Assembly: GCA_942493265.1 (NCBI GenBank)
Contig: OW818688.1
Location: forward strand, 868,001-932,000
DNA length: 64,000 nt
DNA from: UBA12481 sp942493265
Lineage (GTDB): Bacteria > Bacteroidota > Bacteroidia > Bacteroidales > UBA12481
Direction of reading: 5' to 3'
Both the position numbers and the translations under genes were made by a program. Shown one piece after another: positions 19,116 through 27,158 of this stretch (the stretch's first letter is position 1; each line of letters starts with the position of its first letter). The notes under the pieces are model-generated. The model searched no databases. It was not told where the DNA came from and was given only the letters and a program-made list of their open reading frames with translations.

Positions 19116-22100
19116 TTGGCGCTGATTCCAAGGTGATCGATTAACCCGTTTATTTCCGCAACCAATCCCTCCTGATTGTATGCACCGGCCAATCGCCGGA
19201 TTTCACCAAGCAGCGACACATTACGCTGGGCTTCATCGGAAAGCATGCCTCCGAACGATTTTTCAAGACTGATTATATACCTGATATTCTGCTCAATATC
19301 CTTTAGATATCCCCTCAAAAGATTATTCCCTTTCTCAGGAGATCCCGCCCGGTAATACATTTCAGCCAACCCGGCGGTATTCACATCGTTCGGAAAGTTG
19401 ACGGTGGGCAGCAATTCAGTTACCCGGTCAAGCACCTTCACTGCGGAATCGGTTTTCCCTTCCCTCATAAGCGCATCTGCCAAATCTCCAAACCGCTGCC
19501 TGAGCCTGAGGATCAAGGTGGTACGGTAGGTATTGGCATCAATGAACAGGGAGGTATCACTGATATTGCCCCATCGGAAGGTATTCATTAAGCGATCATA
19601 CAAAATCCCCGTATTGATGGAACCCGACAAGGTTGCTTCGCCCGGCTGGCGTACCGGAACAAACCGGTAAGCAAAACCCTCCAGGCGAAAATACTGCTGC
19701 AATCCCAGGATGTTTTCATGACCCAGCGAAGTAAAATAGATGGGCCGCTCCCAGTTATTGTGTGCAATCAGGTCGAGGATCATCAGGTCATTTTTATAGA
19801 TGGAGGATCGGCCCGGATTCCAGATGATTTCGGGCACAATCAACCCGGCATCTTCCGGGGGAACCGTACCCGTTGCCAGCACTTTTGCGCGATCCACAGT
19901 TAACCTGAACTTTCGTGTTGGGATATAATTCATTGATCCTCCGCCCTGTAACGGCACCTTCGAGGATTCATTTTCACTGGAAACGAAATCAATCAGCCGC
20001 TCAAGATCAACGGTATCCTTAATCTGCTCAATCACTGGGATATAGTCACGCTTACCCGGACCGTACTGCTGGCGGGTAAGTGAAAACGGTACCGGATCGG
20101 AGAGCCAGGCTTTACGCTTCATCTGGTCGATATACCAATCGGCTGCCAGGTAAGGCAAACAGATCACCCGCACATCCGTGCGGATCCCTTCCACCTCCTG
20201 AGCATACCAGAGCGGAAAAGTATCATTGTCGCCATTGGTAAACAAGATCGCGTTCGGAGCGCAGGAATTCAGATAATTGTACGCAAAATCCCGGGCAATA
20301 TATCGGTTCGACCGATCATGGTCATCCCAGTTCTGCACCGCCATAATTAATGGCACCCCTAACGCCAATGCACTAACCATCCCCGCAAAGCCGCGCCCCT
20401 TTTCTGTCATCCCCGCGAAGGCGGGGACCTTCTCCCTCATCCCTGCGTAGGCGGGGACCAACCTCCTCACCACTGAGTTTAATGCCTGCACCCCAACACC
20501 AACCCAAATCGCGAAAGCATAAAACGACCCGGCATAAGAGTAATCGCGCTCCCTCGGCTGGTCGGGATATTGATTCAGATAAATGACGATGGCGATGCCG
20601 GTAAAAGCAAACAGAAGCAAAACCGTCCAAAAGTCCTTTTTCGAACGCTTATATTGATAAACCGCCCCGGCAATGCCAAACAGCAAGGGCAAAAGGAAAT
20701 AGGTGTTCCGGGATTTGCTGTTCCGGTCATGGTCAGGCAGTGCCTTTTGCGGACCGAGCCTGGCCGCATCAATAACGCCTATACCACTGATCCAATTACC
20801 ATTGCGGATTCCGCCCTGACTCTCCGTATCATTCTGCCGCCCGGCGAAGTTCCACATGAAATACCGGAAATACATATGGCCAACCTGATAACTGAAAAAG
20901 AAACGCAGGTTTTCAGTGAAGGTTGGTTTGTATTCAACACGCTTCTTCCCGTTGGGATCTGAAACCTCGATGGGTCTCCCCTTGATCCGGCCCCATTCCT
21001 TGTAAAGTTGGGCATGACTCGGACTGTTGTTCCACATGCGGGGAAAAAGGGTCAGGAACCGCTTATCGTAAACCGCTTCAGGGGTGCGGTCAACCAGTTT
21101 ATACCGGCCATCCACCCGGTCATAAATGGCTTTCCCAGGCTTTTGCCCGGTCATGGGAGCATTATAAACCGGCCCGTAAATCAGCGGCCTGTCGCCATAT
21201 TGTTCACGGTTCAGATATCCTTTCAAACTGAAAACATTATCCGGATTATTCTGATCCATAGGCGGATTGGCCCTCGAGCGAATCATGAGCATGGAATACG
21301 ATGAATATCCGGTCAGCATGAGGGTTAAAGCTAACAGGATGGTATTCCAGAGAACCGATTTCCTCCGGTGGGTTTCGCGTATACCCCAAACCAGACTGGC
21401 AATCAGCAGGACCAGAAATACTGCCAATCCTGAGTTGTACGGCAGACGGATCAGATTAACGAAAAACAGTTCAAACCAGGTGGCCAGGATCACCACCCCG
21501 GGGATCAGTCCGTACATGATAAAGGCCAGCACACCAAGCGAGCCTGCCAGTGCCAGCGAAGTTCCCTTGCGGGTAGGTTCAGGATATTTGCGGTAGTACC
21601 AGAGCAGCACAATGGCCGGAACAGCCAGCAGGTTAAGCAGGTGCACGCCGATGGACAGTCCCATCAGAAAGGCGATCAGGAGAATCCACCTCATATTGCG
21701 GGGCTCATCAGCCTCCTGCTCCCAGCGCAGAATGGCCCAGAAAACCACAGCGGTGAACAGGGAACTCAGGGCATATACTTCCCCCTCAACGGCTGAAAAC
21801 CAGAAAGTATCAGAAAAAGCATAAACGAGCGATCCCACAACGCCGGCGATTACCGTTGTAAATGGCACCGGTTGCCTGGGAATGCCCGGTTTACGGCCGG
21901 CTTTCTGCAGGAGCAGCACAATGGTCCAGTAGAGGAAAAGCACGGTAAGGGCACTGGCGAGGGCCGAGAAAAGGTTCACCATCTGGGCAACCTGTTCAGG
22001 GCCCGAAGCAAAAAGAGTGAAAAACCGTCCCAGGAGCATAAAAAGGGGAGCACCCGGCGGATGGCCCACCTCCAGACGGTATGCGGAAGAGATGAATTCT

Positions 22101-22225
22101 CCGCAATCCCAGAACGAAACGGAAGGTTCCAAACACAAATAATAGGTAATCAGAGAAGTCAGGAGGACAAAAAGTCCAGCCAGCGGATGAAAAATACGCG
22201 TATTCAATCGCATAATTACATTCAA
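19112..22225 (-). CDS. DUF2723 / GT117-family membrane protein (protein O-mannosyltransferase-like)
   Basis: 1037 residues, the usual length for large Bacteroidota DUF2723 proteins. It has about 12 membrane helices in the first ~650 residues and a soluble C-terminal region of ~400 residues with helical TPR-like segments. The first loop carries S-F-W-D-C-G-E-F, the acidic signature expected of a GT-C fold glycosyltransferase. The family is related to eukaryotic TMEM260 and is thought to add sugars to exported proteins. Oddity: a loop between two membrane helices holds three near-copies of a ten-residue repeat (V-P-A-Y-A-G-M-R-E-K, V-P-A-F-A-G-M-T-E-K, then a degenerate one) that comes from a palindromic DNA repeat at 20377-20459. 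ATGs at 22225 and 22213 are both possible starts. Confidence 0.88.
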   Translation of the reverse strand: MNVIMRLNTRIFHPLAGLFVLLTSLITYYLCLEPSVSFWDCGEFISSAYRLEVGHPPGAPLFMLLGRFFTLFASGPEQVAQMVNLFSALASALTVLFLYWTIVLLLQKAGRKPGIPRQPVPFTTVIAGVVGSLVYAFSDTFWFSAVEGEVYALSSLFTAVVFWAILRWEQEADEPRNMRWILLIAFLMGLSIGVHLLNLLAVPAIVLLWYYRKYPEPTRKGTSLALAGSLGVLAFIMYGLIPGVVILATWFELFFVNLIRLPYNSGLAVFLVLLIASLVWGIRETHRRKSVLWNTILLALTLMLTGYSSYSMLMIRSRANPPMDQNNPDNVFSLKGYLNREQYGDRPLIYGPVYNAPMTGQKPGKAIYDRVDGRYKLVDRTPEAVYDKRFLTLFPRMWNNSPSHAQLYKEWGRIKGRPIEVSDPNGKKRVEYKPTFTENLRFFFSYQVGHMYFRYFMWNFAGRQNDTESQGGIRNGNWISGIGVIDAARLGPQKALPDHDRNSKSRNTYFLLPLLFGIAGAVYQYKRSKKDFWTVLLLFAFTGIAIVIYLNQYPDQPRERDYSYAGSFYAFAIWVGVGVQALNSVVRRLVPAYAGMREKVPAFAGMTEKGRGFAGMVSALALGVPLIMAVQNWDDHDRSNRYIARDFAYNYLNSCAPNAILFTNGDNDTFPLWYAQEVEGIRTDVRVICLPYLAADWYIDQMKRKAWLSDPVPFSLTRQQYGPGKRDYIPVIEQIKDTVDLERLIDFVSSENESSKVPLQGGGSMNYIPTRKFRLTVDRAKVLATGTVPPEDAGLIVPEIIWNPGRSSIYKNDLMILDLIAHNNWERPIYFTSLGHENILGLQQYFRLEGFAYRFVPVRQPGEATLSGSINTGILYDRLMNTFRWGNISDTSLFIDANTYRTTLILRLRQRFGDLADALMREGKTDSAVKVLDRVTELLPTVNFPNDVNTAGLAEMYYRAGSPEKGNNLLRGYLKDIEQNIRYIISLEKSFGGMLSDEAQRNVSLLGEIRRLAGAYNQEGLVAEINGLIDHLGISAK
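20377..20459 (-). repeat. Three tandem palindromic repeat units inside the GT117 gene
   Basis: Units of ~30 bp at about 20377, 20407 and 20437. The middle unit reads as an inverted repeat (CCCCGC, AAGG, GCGGGG type). The third differs at two bases, and the first is degenerate. The unit length is a multiple of three, so the host reading frame is kept and a decapeptide repeat results. The same GGGGATGACA core occurs in non-coding copies near 46375 and 58294-58550. Confidence 0.9.
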
Positions 22226-22371
22226 AATAGGTATACCGGATTCAATCAGGCAAATTTATCATAATTGATCTGATATAATATTTGGTGGTTGCCTATTAAA
22301 TTATTTGACCAGTTTTTCCAAAAAGTTTTCCCTTAACATGAAAATCAGAACATTATGCAATAACATTCATA

Positions 22372-22379
22372 TATATTTG
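22372..22379 (+). promoter_or_regulatory. -7 promoter element of the sulfide dehydrogenase operon
   Basis: TATATTTG is an exact match to TAnnTTTG, 43 bases before the ATG at 22423. No TTTG lies at the canonical distance upstream. The surrounding sequence is very AT-rich, so the match is suggestive only. Confidence 0.45.
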
Positions 22380-22422
22380 TTTGTATATGTGTATATCTAT
22401 ATGTTTATCTAATTTAAATCTG

Positions 22423-22800
22423 ATGAAAACAAGAAGTATTATTTTAAGCTTGTTCAGCGCCACAGCGCTCATGTTGATGACCCTGTCGTCCTGTAAAAAG
22501 GATGTTATTACTGAGGATATTTCAGAGAATGCATCGATGGATACAAATCTTTCACTCACACTTAAGGCAGGCAACAGTGAGCTGCCCGGGAGGCTCCTGG
22601 CTTCCAACTGCTTTCAATGTCATGGAACAAACGGTTATGCCGGAGAATTAAAAATCGCCGGTATCGGTGCCTCCGAACTCGCTGGAAAATTCAGTTCCAT
22701 GAATTCCAAAAGCCCTGGCGACAATATCATGAATGTTCATTCACGGGCTTATACGCCGGAAGAAGTGAAATTGATCGGTGATTATTTCTCAAAACAATAA
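22423..22800 (+). CDS. fccA: Lipoprotein cytochrome c, likely subunit of flavocytochrome c sulfide dehydrogenase
   Basis: 125 residues from the ATG at 22423; the longer in-frame version from 22381 would put residues before a perfect lipoprotein signal. Signal peptide with a lipobox ending L-S-S-C (Cys24). One heme c motif C-F-Q-C-H at 63-67, and Met103 in N-I-M-N is a plausible distal ligand. The end (Y-T-P-E-E-V-K-L-I-G-D-Y-F) matches the end of FccA-like cytochromes. It would accept electrons from the flavoprotein encoded 11 bp downstream and pass them to the respiratory chain from the periplasmic side. Lipid anchoring differs from the soluble subunit of Allochromatium. The symbol is given by analogy. 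Confidence 0.82.
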   Translation: MKTRSIILSLFSATALMLMTLSSCKKDVITEDISENASMDTNLSLTLKAGNSELPGRLLASNCFQCHGTNGYAGELKIAGIGASELAGKFSSMNSKSPGDNIMNVHSRAYTPEEVKLIGDYFSKQ

Positions 22801-22811
22801 AACAACCAGCT

Positions 22812-24095
22812 ATGAAACGCAAGGAATTTTTCTCCAGCCTGGGGGTAACGGCTTTAGGGTTAACCTTTTTAAAGTCGGCCATGGCTGAGCAAACGGGCAC
22901 AACAGGAGCGGTTGGCAAGGTGGTTGTAGTCGGAGGAGGAATGGCCGGTACAACGGCAGCCAAGTTTCTCCGTTTGTGGGGAGGAACCGGGGTTGATGTA
23001 ACCTTGGTGGAGCCCAATGCCACTTACTACTCCAACATTTTCAGCAACATGATACTGACAGGTGAACGGACGTTAAGCCAATTGGCCTATAACTACGCCG
23101 GATTAACCAGTAAATACGGGGTAAAAGTCAAAAACTACTCCGTAAAAAGCATCGATTATATTGGCAAGAAGGTCACTCTTTCGAATGGCACCCTTCTGCC
23201 CTATGACCGGCTGATTCTGGCTCCGGGAATTGATTTTGAGCCGCTGCCGGGATTAACGGGGACCCTGGCCAACCAGGCAAAAATCGTTCATGCCTGGAAG
23301 GCGGGCGTGCAGACCACTTCCCTGCAGAATCAGATTAAATCAATGACCAAAAGCGACACATTCATTATAACAATACCGCCCAAGCCTTACCGGTGTCCGC
23401 CCGGACCGTATGAACGTGCCTGTGTGGTGGCGGATTATCTGAAACGCACCAAAGGGGGCGGGAAGGTGGTCATTCTGGATGCGAACAATGGAATTCAGGC
23501 TGAGCTGCAGAATTTTACCAAAGCTTTTAATGTGACCCACAAGGGGATTATCACCTATGTTCCCAATGCTGCAATAACCGGCATCAATGCTGACCTGATG
23601 ACGGTAAACACCAGTGCGGGCTCATTTAAGGGCAAAGTCATCAATGCTATTCCGGTACACAAAGCGGGTAATTTAATTACTCAGTCTGGCATCGGACTGG
23701 CCAATGCGCCTGGCGGAAAATGGGCTGCAGTAAATGTACTCACCTATGAATCCACCGCCGTTCCGTTCATTCATATTATTGGCGACTCCTCTGCCACAAC
23801 TCAGCCCAAAGCCGGACATATTGCCAATGCCGAGGCCAAAGTTTGTGCAGATGCAATCATCCAGATGTTTAAGGGATTAAGGGTGAATCAATCGCCCATC
23901 ACCAATTCCTCCTGTTTCACACCGATCACCAAAACCACTGCTTCATGGTTGTCGGTTGTATACCGGTATGACCCGGCTTCCGGAACCATGCTCCCAACCG
24001 GTAATGGGATTACTGAATCCGATGGCGCAAATTCGGAAAACTATGAAGACATGCTCAAATGGTTTAAAAACCTGATGTCTGATACTTTTGCCTGA
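22812..24095 (+). CDS. fccB: FAD-dependent sulfide dehydrogenase flavoprotein subunit (FccB-like)
   Basis: 427 residues. The N-terminus (K-R-K-E-F-F then a hydrophobic run) looks like a Tat-type signal with Lys-Arg in place of Arg-Arg. The FAD-binding Rossmann motif V-V-V-G-G-G-M-A-G is at 38-46. Cys195 sits in Y-R-C-P-P-G-P-Y-E-R, the position of the first redox cysteine of flavocytochrome c sulfide dehydrogenase. Cys368 (S-S-C-F) sits at the head of the C-terminal flavocytochrome-binding domain, where the second redox cysteine is found. Both cysteines being present argues for real sulfide oxidation to sulfur or polysulfide rather than a generic oxidoreductase. It is co-transcribed with the cytochrome gene; a terminator follows at 24123. 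Sulfide:quinone reductase is the alternative, but the cytochrome partner speaks against it. Confidence 0.87.
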   Translation: MKRKEFFSSLGVTALGLTFLKSAMAEQTGTTGAVGKVVVVGGGMAGTTAAKFLRLWGGTGVDVTLVEPNATYYSNIFSNMILTGERTLSQLAYNYAGLTSKYGVKVKNYSVKSIDYIGKKVTLSNGTLLPYDRLILAPGIDFEPLPGLTGTLANQAKIVHAWKAGVQTTSLQNQIKSMTKSDTFIITIPPKPYRCPPGPYERACVVADYLKRTKGGGKVVILDANNGIQAELQNFTKAFNVTHKGIITYVPNAAITGINADLMTVNTSAGSFKGKVINAIPVHKAGNLITQSGIGLANAPGGKWAAVNVLTYESTAVPFIHIIGDSSATTQPKAGHIANAEAKVCADAIIQMFKGLRVNQSPITNSSCFTPITKTTASWLSVVYRYDPASGTMLPTGNGITESDGANSENYEDMLKWFKNLMSDTFA

Positions 24096-24122
24096 TGAAT
24101 TTTCCTGCTGGATTTTCTAAGG

Positions 24123-24161
24123 AAAAAGGCTGACAGCATTTTTATGCTGCCAGCCTTTTTT
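24123..24161. terminator. Bidirectional terminator between fccB and tRNA-Gln
   Basis: A long hairpin (arm from 24123, loop around 24140-24143) with AAAAAGGCTG on one side and CAGCCTTTTTT on the other. It has a T tract on both strands, so it can end both the rightward fccB transcript and the leftward tRNA transcript. Confidence 0.88.
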
Positions 24162-24162
24162 G

Positions 24163-24235
24163 TTGTCCGACTAGGGCTCGAACCTAGACTCTTCTGAACC
24201 AAAATCAGATGTGTTGCCAATTACACCATCGGACA
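24163..24235 (-). tRNA. tRNA-Gln (anticodon TTG)
   Basis: On the minus strand a full cloverleaf can be folded. The seven-pair acceptor stem runs from 24235 inward and closes with 24164-24170, and the discriminator base is A. The anticodon stem CTGA/TCAG holds the seven-base loop TTTTGGT, so the anticodon is TTG (Gln). The T loop is GTTCGAGCC-like. No CCA is encoded. 73 nt including the discriminator. Confidence 0.95.
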
Positions 24236-24283
24236 AAGCGGGGCAAAGATATATAAAAAGCGCTGAGTGCCAAACGGATTTTT

Positions 24284-24913
24284 TCAGAGTTCACGCCTGG
24301 CACGTTTCTTTTTTATCGATTTAACTATTAGATAGATAGCAAAGATCACCCCTACTCCAACAACTCCCCACTTCAGCTCCTCATAATATTTTTCGAGCAG
24401 TTCCTGCTGAGAGTAGAAGAAATAACCAAGCATTGAAAGGATGATATTCCAGATTCCGGCACCGATGAATGTCCAAAGCATGAAGGTGCGAAGCGGCATT
24501 TTCGCCAGTCCGGCCGGTATGGAAATCAGGTGGCGGACCCCCGGCACCAAACGGCCGATCAGGGTGGAACTCTTGCCATTCTTGATAAAGAAAGTTTCGG
24601 CTTTTTCCACCTTTTCCCTATTTATAAAAATCAGGTGAGCGAGTTTGGTATCTGCCAGAGCATAAACGATTTTACGGCCAAGGGTATACGAAACCACATA
24701 ATTGATGAGGGAACCGGCGAGGGCCCCGGTTGTTCCCGCAAGTACAACCAGGAAAATATTCATTTCGCCCTTTGCAGCCAGATAGGCGGCTGGCGGAATG
24801 ACCAGTTCAGATGGCATGGGCAAAACGGTACTCTCAATCAACATGAGGAGAAATACGGTCAGATAGCTCGTATTCTGCATGTACCAATCTATCACCTGTT
24901 GTATGAATTCCAT
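24284..24913 (-). CDS. DedA family inner-membrane protein
   Basis: 209 residues. It has the VTT/SNARE-associated pattern of DedA proteins: an N-terminal amphipathic region, E-S-T-V-L-P-M-P-S-E-L (the conserved E...P-x-P-x-E re-entrant motif), a G-A-L-A-G-S-L-I-N-Y segment, and G-R-L-V-P-G-V-R-H-L-I-S-I-P-A-G, the hallmark second motif with the essential Arg. Four to five membrane spans and a basic tail (K-K-K-R-A-R-R). DedA proteins take part in lipid scrambling or undecaprenyl-phosphate recycling and proton-motive-force maintenance. The gene stands alone between a tRNA and a terminator. Confidence 0.93.
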   Translation of the reverse strand: MEFIQQVIDWYMQNTSYLTVFLLMLIESTVLPMPSELVIPPAAYLAAKGEMNIFLVVLAGTTGALAGSLINYVVSYTLGRKIVYALADTKLAHLIFINREKVEKAETFFIKNGKSSTLIGRLVPGVRHLISIPAGLAKMPLRTFMLWTFIGAGIWNIILSMLGYFFYSQQELLEKYYEELKWGVVGVGVIFAIYLIVKSIKKKRARREL

Positions 24914-24942
24914 AAAAATTCGCTGTATTCGGCAAATCTAGT

Positions 24943-24978
24943 GAAAAAAAAGGCCGCCCCGTTGGGGGCAGCCCTTTT
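24943..24978 (-). terminator. Rho-independent terminator of the fourth T9SS paralog
   Basis: On the minus strand an AAAAGGGCTGCCCCC arm, a short loop and the matching GGGGCGGCC arm are followed by eight T residues. It sits 17 bases after the stop of the gene at 24996. Confidence 0.9.
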
Positions 24979-24995
24979 CATGAAAAGACACTCTA

Positions 24996-26903
24996 TTATT
25001 CAACAATCACCATCTGCTTGGTTTGAACAAAGGTTCCTGCCTTCAGGGTATAGAAATATACACCCGGCTCCAGATTACTGGTTTGCAGAGTATAAGTATG
25101 CTTACCGGCAGGCATCATACCTTCGCTGACATCCATAACCTTGCGGCCTGTGAGATCCATTACCGAGAACGATACCTCTGAACCGGTAGTGAGTTCATAG
25201 GCAATCTCGGTACTGCGGCTGAAGGGGTTAGGATAGTTCTGTCCTAATGAAGCCAGGGTTGGATTCAGTTCCACTCCGTCATTGATATTACCATGATCGT
25301 TCAGGTTCAGGCGGATCATCAGGTTGCGTTTTCCGATGAAATCGCCCAGACCGCTTTGCCAGTTGCCATCATAGTACCCAATTGAGGAAGATTCCGTCAT
25401 GGTAACCGAGTTGTCGGTTCCCACTTCCAAACCTTGGTTTCTCCGAATGAGATAATCGGCGTTCATATTATCATACTGGAGACCGGCATAAACCAGATCA
25501 CCTTTTTTCAGAAATTCAGATTCACCATCTTTTTCCAGTTGCAGGGTTACCCAGGTATTGAAATCGGCTGAGTCGAGCTGAATCATTTCAGAGACTAAAA
25601 GTTCAAATGGAGTTTCATCATCCTGTCCGATCGGGACAAAATATAAAACAAACCGGTAATTGGTAAATTCATCTGCCTTACCACCAGCAATATAGGTGGA
25701 AATTGAACTGACTTCACAATCATTGAAGATCGGGAAAATAGAAAGAACCGTGTGACCAATATTGGCAACAGCAGCATCATCATACCGCTCTTTGCTGTAT
25801 GACCACCCCAGGTCGTTGCTATCATCAGCGCGCGAATAAATACTGTCGGTTACATTGAAGTATACATCACGCTTGCTGTTGGAAGGATTATCATCCACCT
25901 CTTTAGCCTTGAATTCCCAAGCCATTTTATAGTGACCATAATCGGTCGGGGAATATTGGTCGGCAATGTCAGCGGTATCAACGATCAGAACGTTAATATC
26001 AGCCGGTGCTGAAGATTTGTGGAATACGCTTGTACCGTTTTTGGTAATGTCAATATCCAGGTAAGCATCTTCCTGATCGTATTCGCCGAAGTTCAGCGCA
26101 CTCGACTGGAAATTAAAGAATCCGTTGGTACCATTAAGCTGTGATTTCGGGATATTATAAATCCATGCCATGGCAACATCAGGATCATTATCCTGCCATT
26201 CCATTTTCACAAAATTCAGCTTCAGGTCATTGTTGTAGGCTTCAGCCAGGGTAAAATCATCCACTGCCCAATAGTACAGGCGGGTGTTGTTCCAGTGAAG
26301 TCTCATCTGAACATTAGGCATACCTGCTGCAACGTCAGAAATATTGGCTTCGAAAATTGCCGGAACACCTTTTGGTTTATCCTGTGGACGATCTTTGTGA
26401 CCACAGCCGAAATTCACTTTATAAGAAGCGGAGTGAACCCAGTCATCCACCGAAATTTCAAGGAACATATCGGCAACCGAGTAGGCCATGAAATGGGTTT
26501 CGTACCTTACAATAACGGACGAATGCGAACTGCAGTCCATCTTTGGAAACACAATCGAGTTGTCAAGATTGGTAGTCAGTTCACCTCCAAGGTTATAACG
26601 CTCCAGAAAAAGGGCAATACAGCCGTTATCCTTTGTAGTCGACTGAAGCATCGGATCCTGTGTATATCTGTCGATGAAATCATCTTTCCACCACACCCAG
26701 TTGTACCCGATATCGGTAGGGTCAAGGAAATAATAACCGGTCGGCGCGGTCCAGCCTTTGTCATCAGCCGGATTCTCCCAACCAAATGTTTCAGTAAAGA
26801 AAACCTGCCCGTTACCCTTTGTTCCAGGGCTCTGAGCCTGTGCCGAGGCTACTGCAAATAACCCGGCAAGTGCAAGAAGAAGTGTAAATTTGCGCATACG
26901 CAT
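24996..26903 (-). CDS. T9SS-exported protein of unknown function, paralog 4
   Basis: 635 residues with the same plan as the tandem copies at 882 and 2915. Signal peptide ends at A-S-A-Q-A-Q; mature start P-G-T-K-G-N-G-Q-V-F; shared blocks G-R-P-Q, P-A-I-F-E-A-N-I-S-D-V-A-A-G, N-F-G-E-Y-D-Q-E-D-A and D-G-E-S-E-F-L-K-K-G-D; T9SS type A sorting domain with N-Y-P-N-P-F-S-R-S-T-E-I. It is more divergent than the tandem copies are from each other and is 20 kb away on the other strand, so it separated earlier. It has a perfect consensus promoter and its own terminator. The function is unknown. Confidence 0.9.
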   Translation of the reverse strand: MRMRKFTLLLALAGLFAVASAQAQSPGTKGNGQVFFTETFGWENPADDKGWTAPTGYYFLDPTDIGYNWVWWKDDFIDRYTQDPMLQSTTKDNGCIALFLERYNLGGELTTNLDNSIVFPKMDCSSHSSVIVRYETHFMAYSVADMFLEISVDDWVHSASYKVNFGCGHKDRPQDKPKGVPAIFEANISDVAAGMPNVQMRLHWNNTRLYYWAVDDFTLAEAYNNDLKLNFVKMEWQDNDPDVAMAWIYNIPKSQLNGTNGFFNFQSSALNFGEYDQEDAYLDIDITKNGTSVFHKSSAPADINVLIVDTADIADQYSPTDYGHYKMAWEFKAKEVDDNPSNSKRDVYFNVTDSIYSRADDSNDLGWSYSKERYDDAAVANIGHTVLSIFPIFNDCEVSSISTYIAGGKADEFTNYRFVLYFVPIGQDDETPFELLVSEMIQLDSADFNTWVTLQLEKDGESEFLKKGDLVYAGLQYDNMNADYLIRRNQGLEVGTDNSVTMTESSSIGYYDGNWQSGLGDFIGKRNLMIRLNLNDHGNINDGVELNPTLASLGQNYPNPFSRSTEIAYELTTGSEVSFSVMDLTGRKVMDVSEGMMPAGKHTYTLQTSNLEPGVYFYTLKAGTFVQTKQMVIVE

Positions 26904-26944
26904 CCTGTGATTAATTGTTAAATAATGTTAAAATATTACCCACT

Positions 26945-26975
26945 CAAATATAAACCGCAAAATCACATTTCCAAA
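26945..26975 (-). promoter_or_regulatory. Perfect Bacteroidota consensus promoter of paralog 4
   Basis: On the minus strand TTTG (26972-26975), exactly 19 bases, then TATATTTG (26945-26952). This is a full match to TTTG-N19-TAnnTTTG. The -7 element is 41 bases before the start codon, and no competing copy lies nearby. Confidence 0.8.
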
Positions 26976-27110
26976 GAAAAATCTCATTTATTGTTAAATT
27001 TTACTCATTTACTGTTAAAAGATACACAGATATGAAATATTGACATATCGATAAGAATAGCCTAATTGCTGAATATCAATTAGATGGAATAATTTGGGGA
27101 CGGGTAGTTG

Positions 27111-27132
27111 GAGACGGATAGTTATCCGTCTC
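27111..27132. repeat. Palindromic repeat with GAGACGGATA arms
   Basis: Perfect 10-bp arms (27111-27120 and 27123-27132) separated by two bases, in a G-rich 255-bp spacer between two minus-strand genes. It is followed by TAC and a run of G. With no T tract on the minus strand it is more like a dispersed repeat than a terminator. Confidence 0.7.
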
Positions 27133-27158
27133 TACGGGGGGGTTGCATGATGCCGCGT

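Noticed and set aside
20377..20459. Possible CRISPR-like repeat array (also considered for 58294-58550)
   Set aside because: The units are themselves palindromic and directly abutting or irregularly spaced, with no unique spacers of constant length and no cas genes nearby.
22381..22422. 14-codon extension of the cytochrome lipoprotein
   Set aside because: It would put extra residues ahead of a normal lipoprotein signal and runs through the putative promoter/leader.
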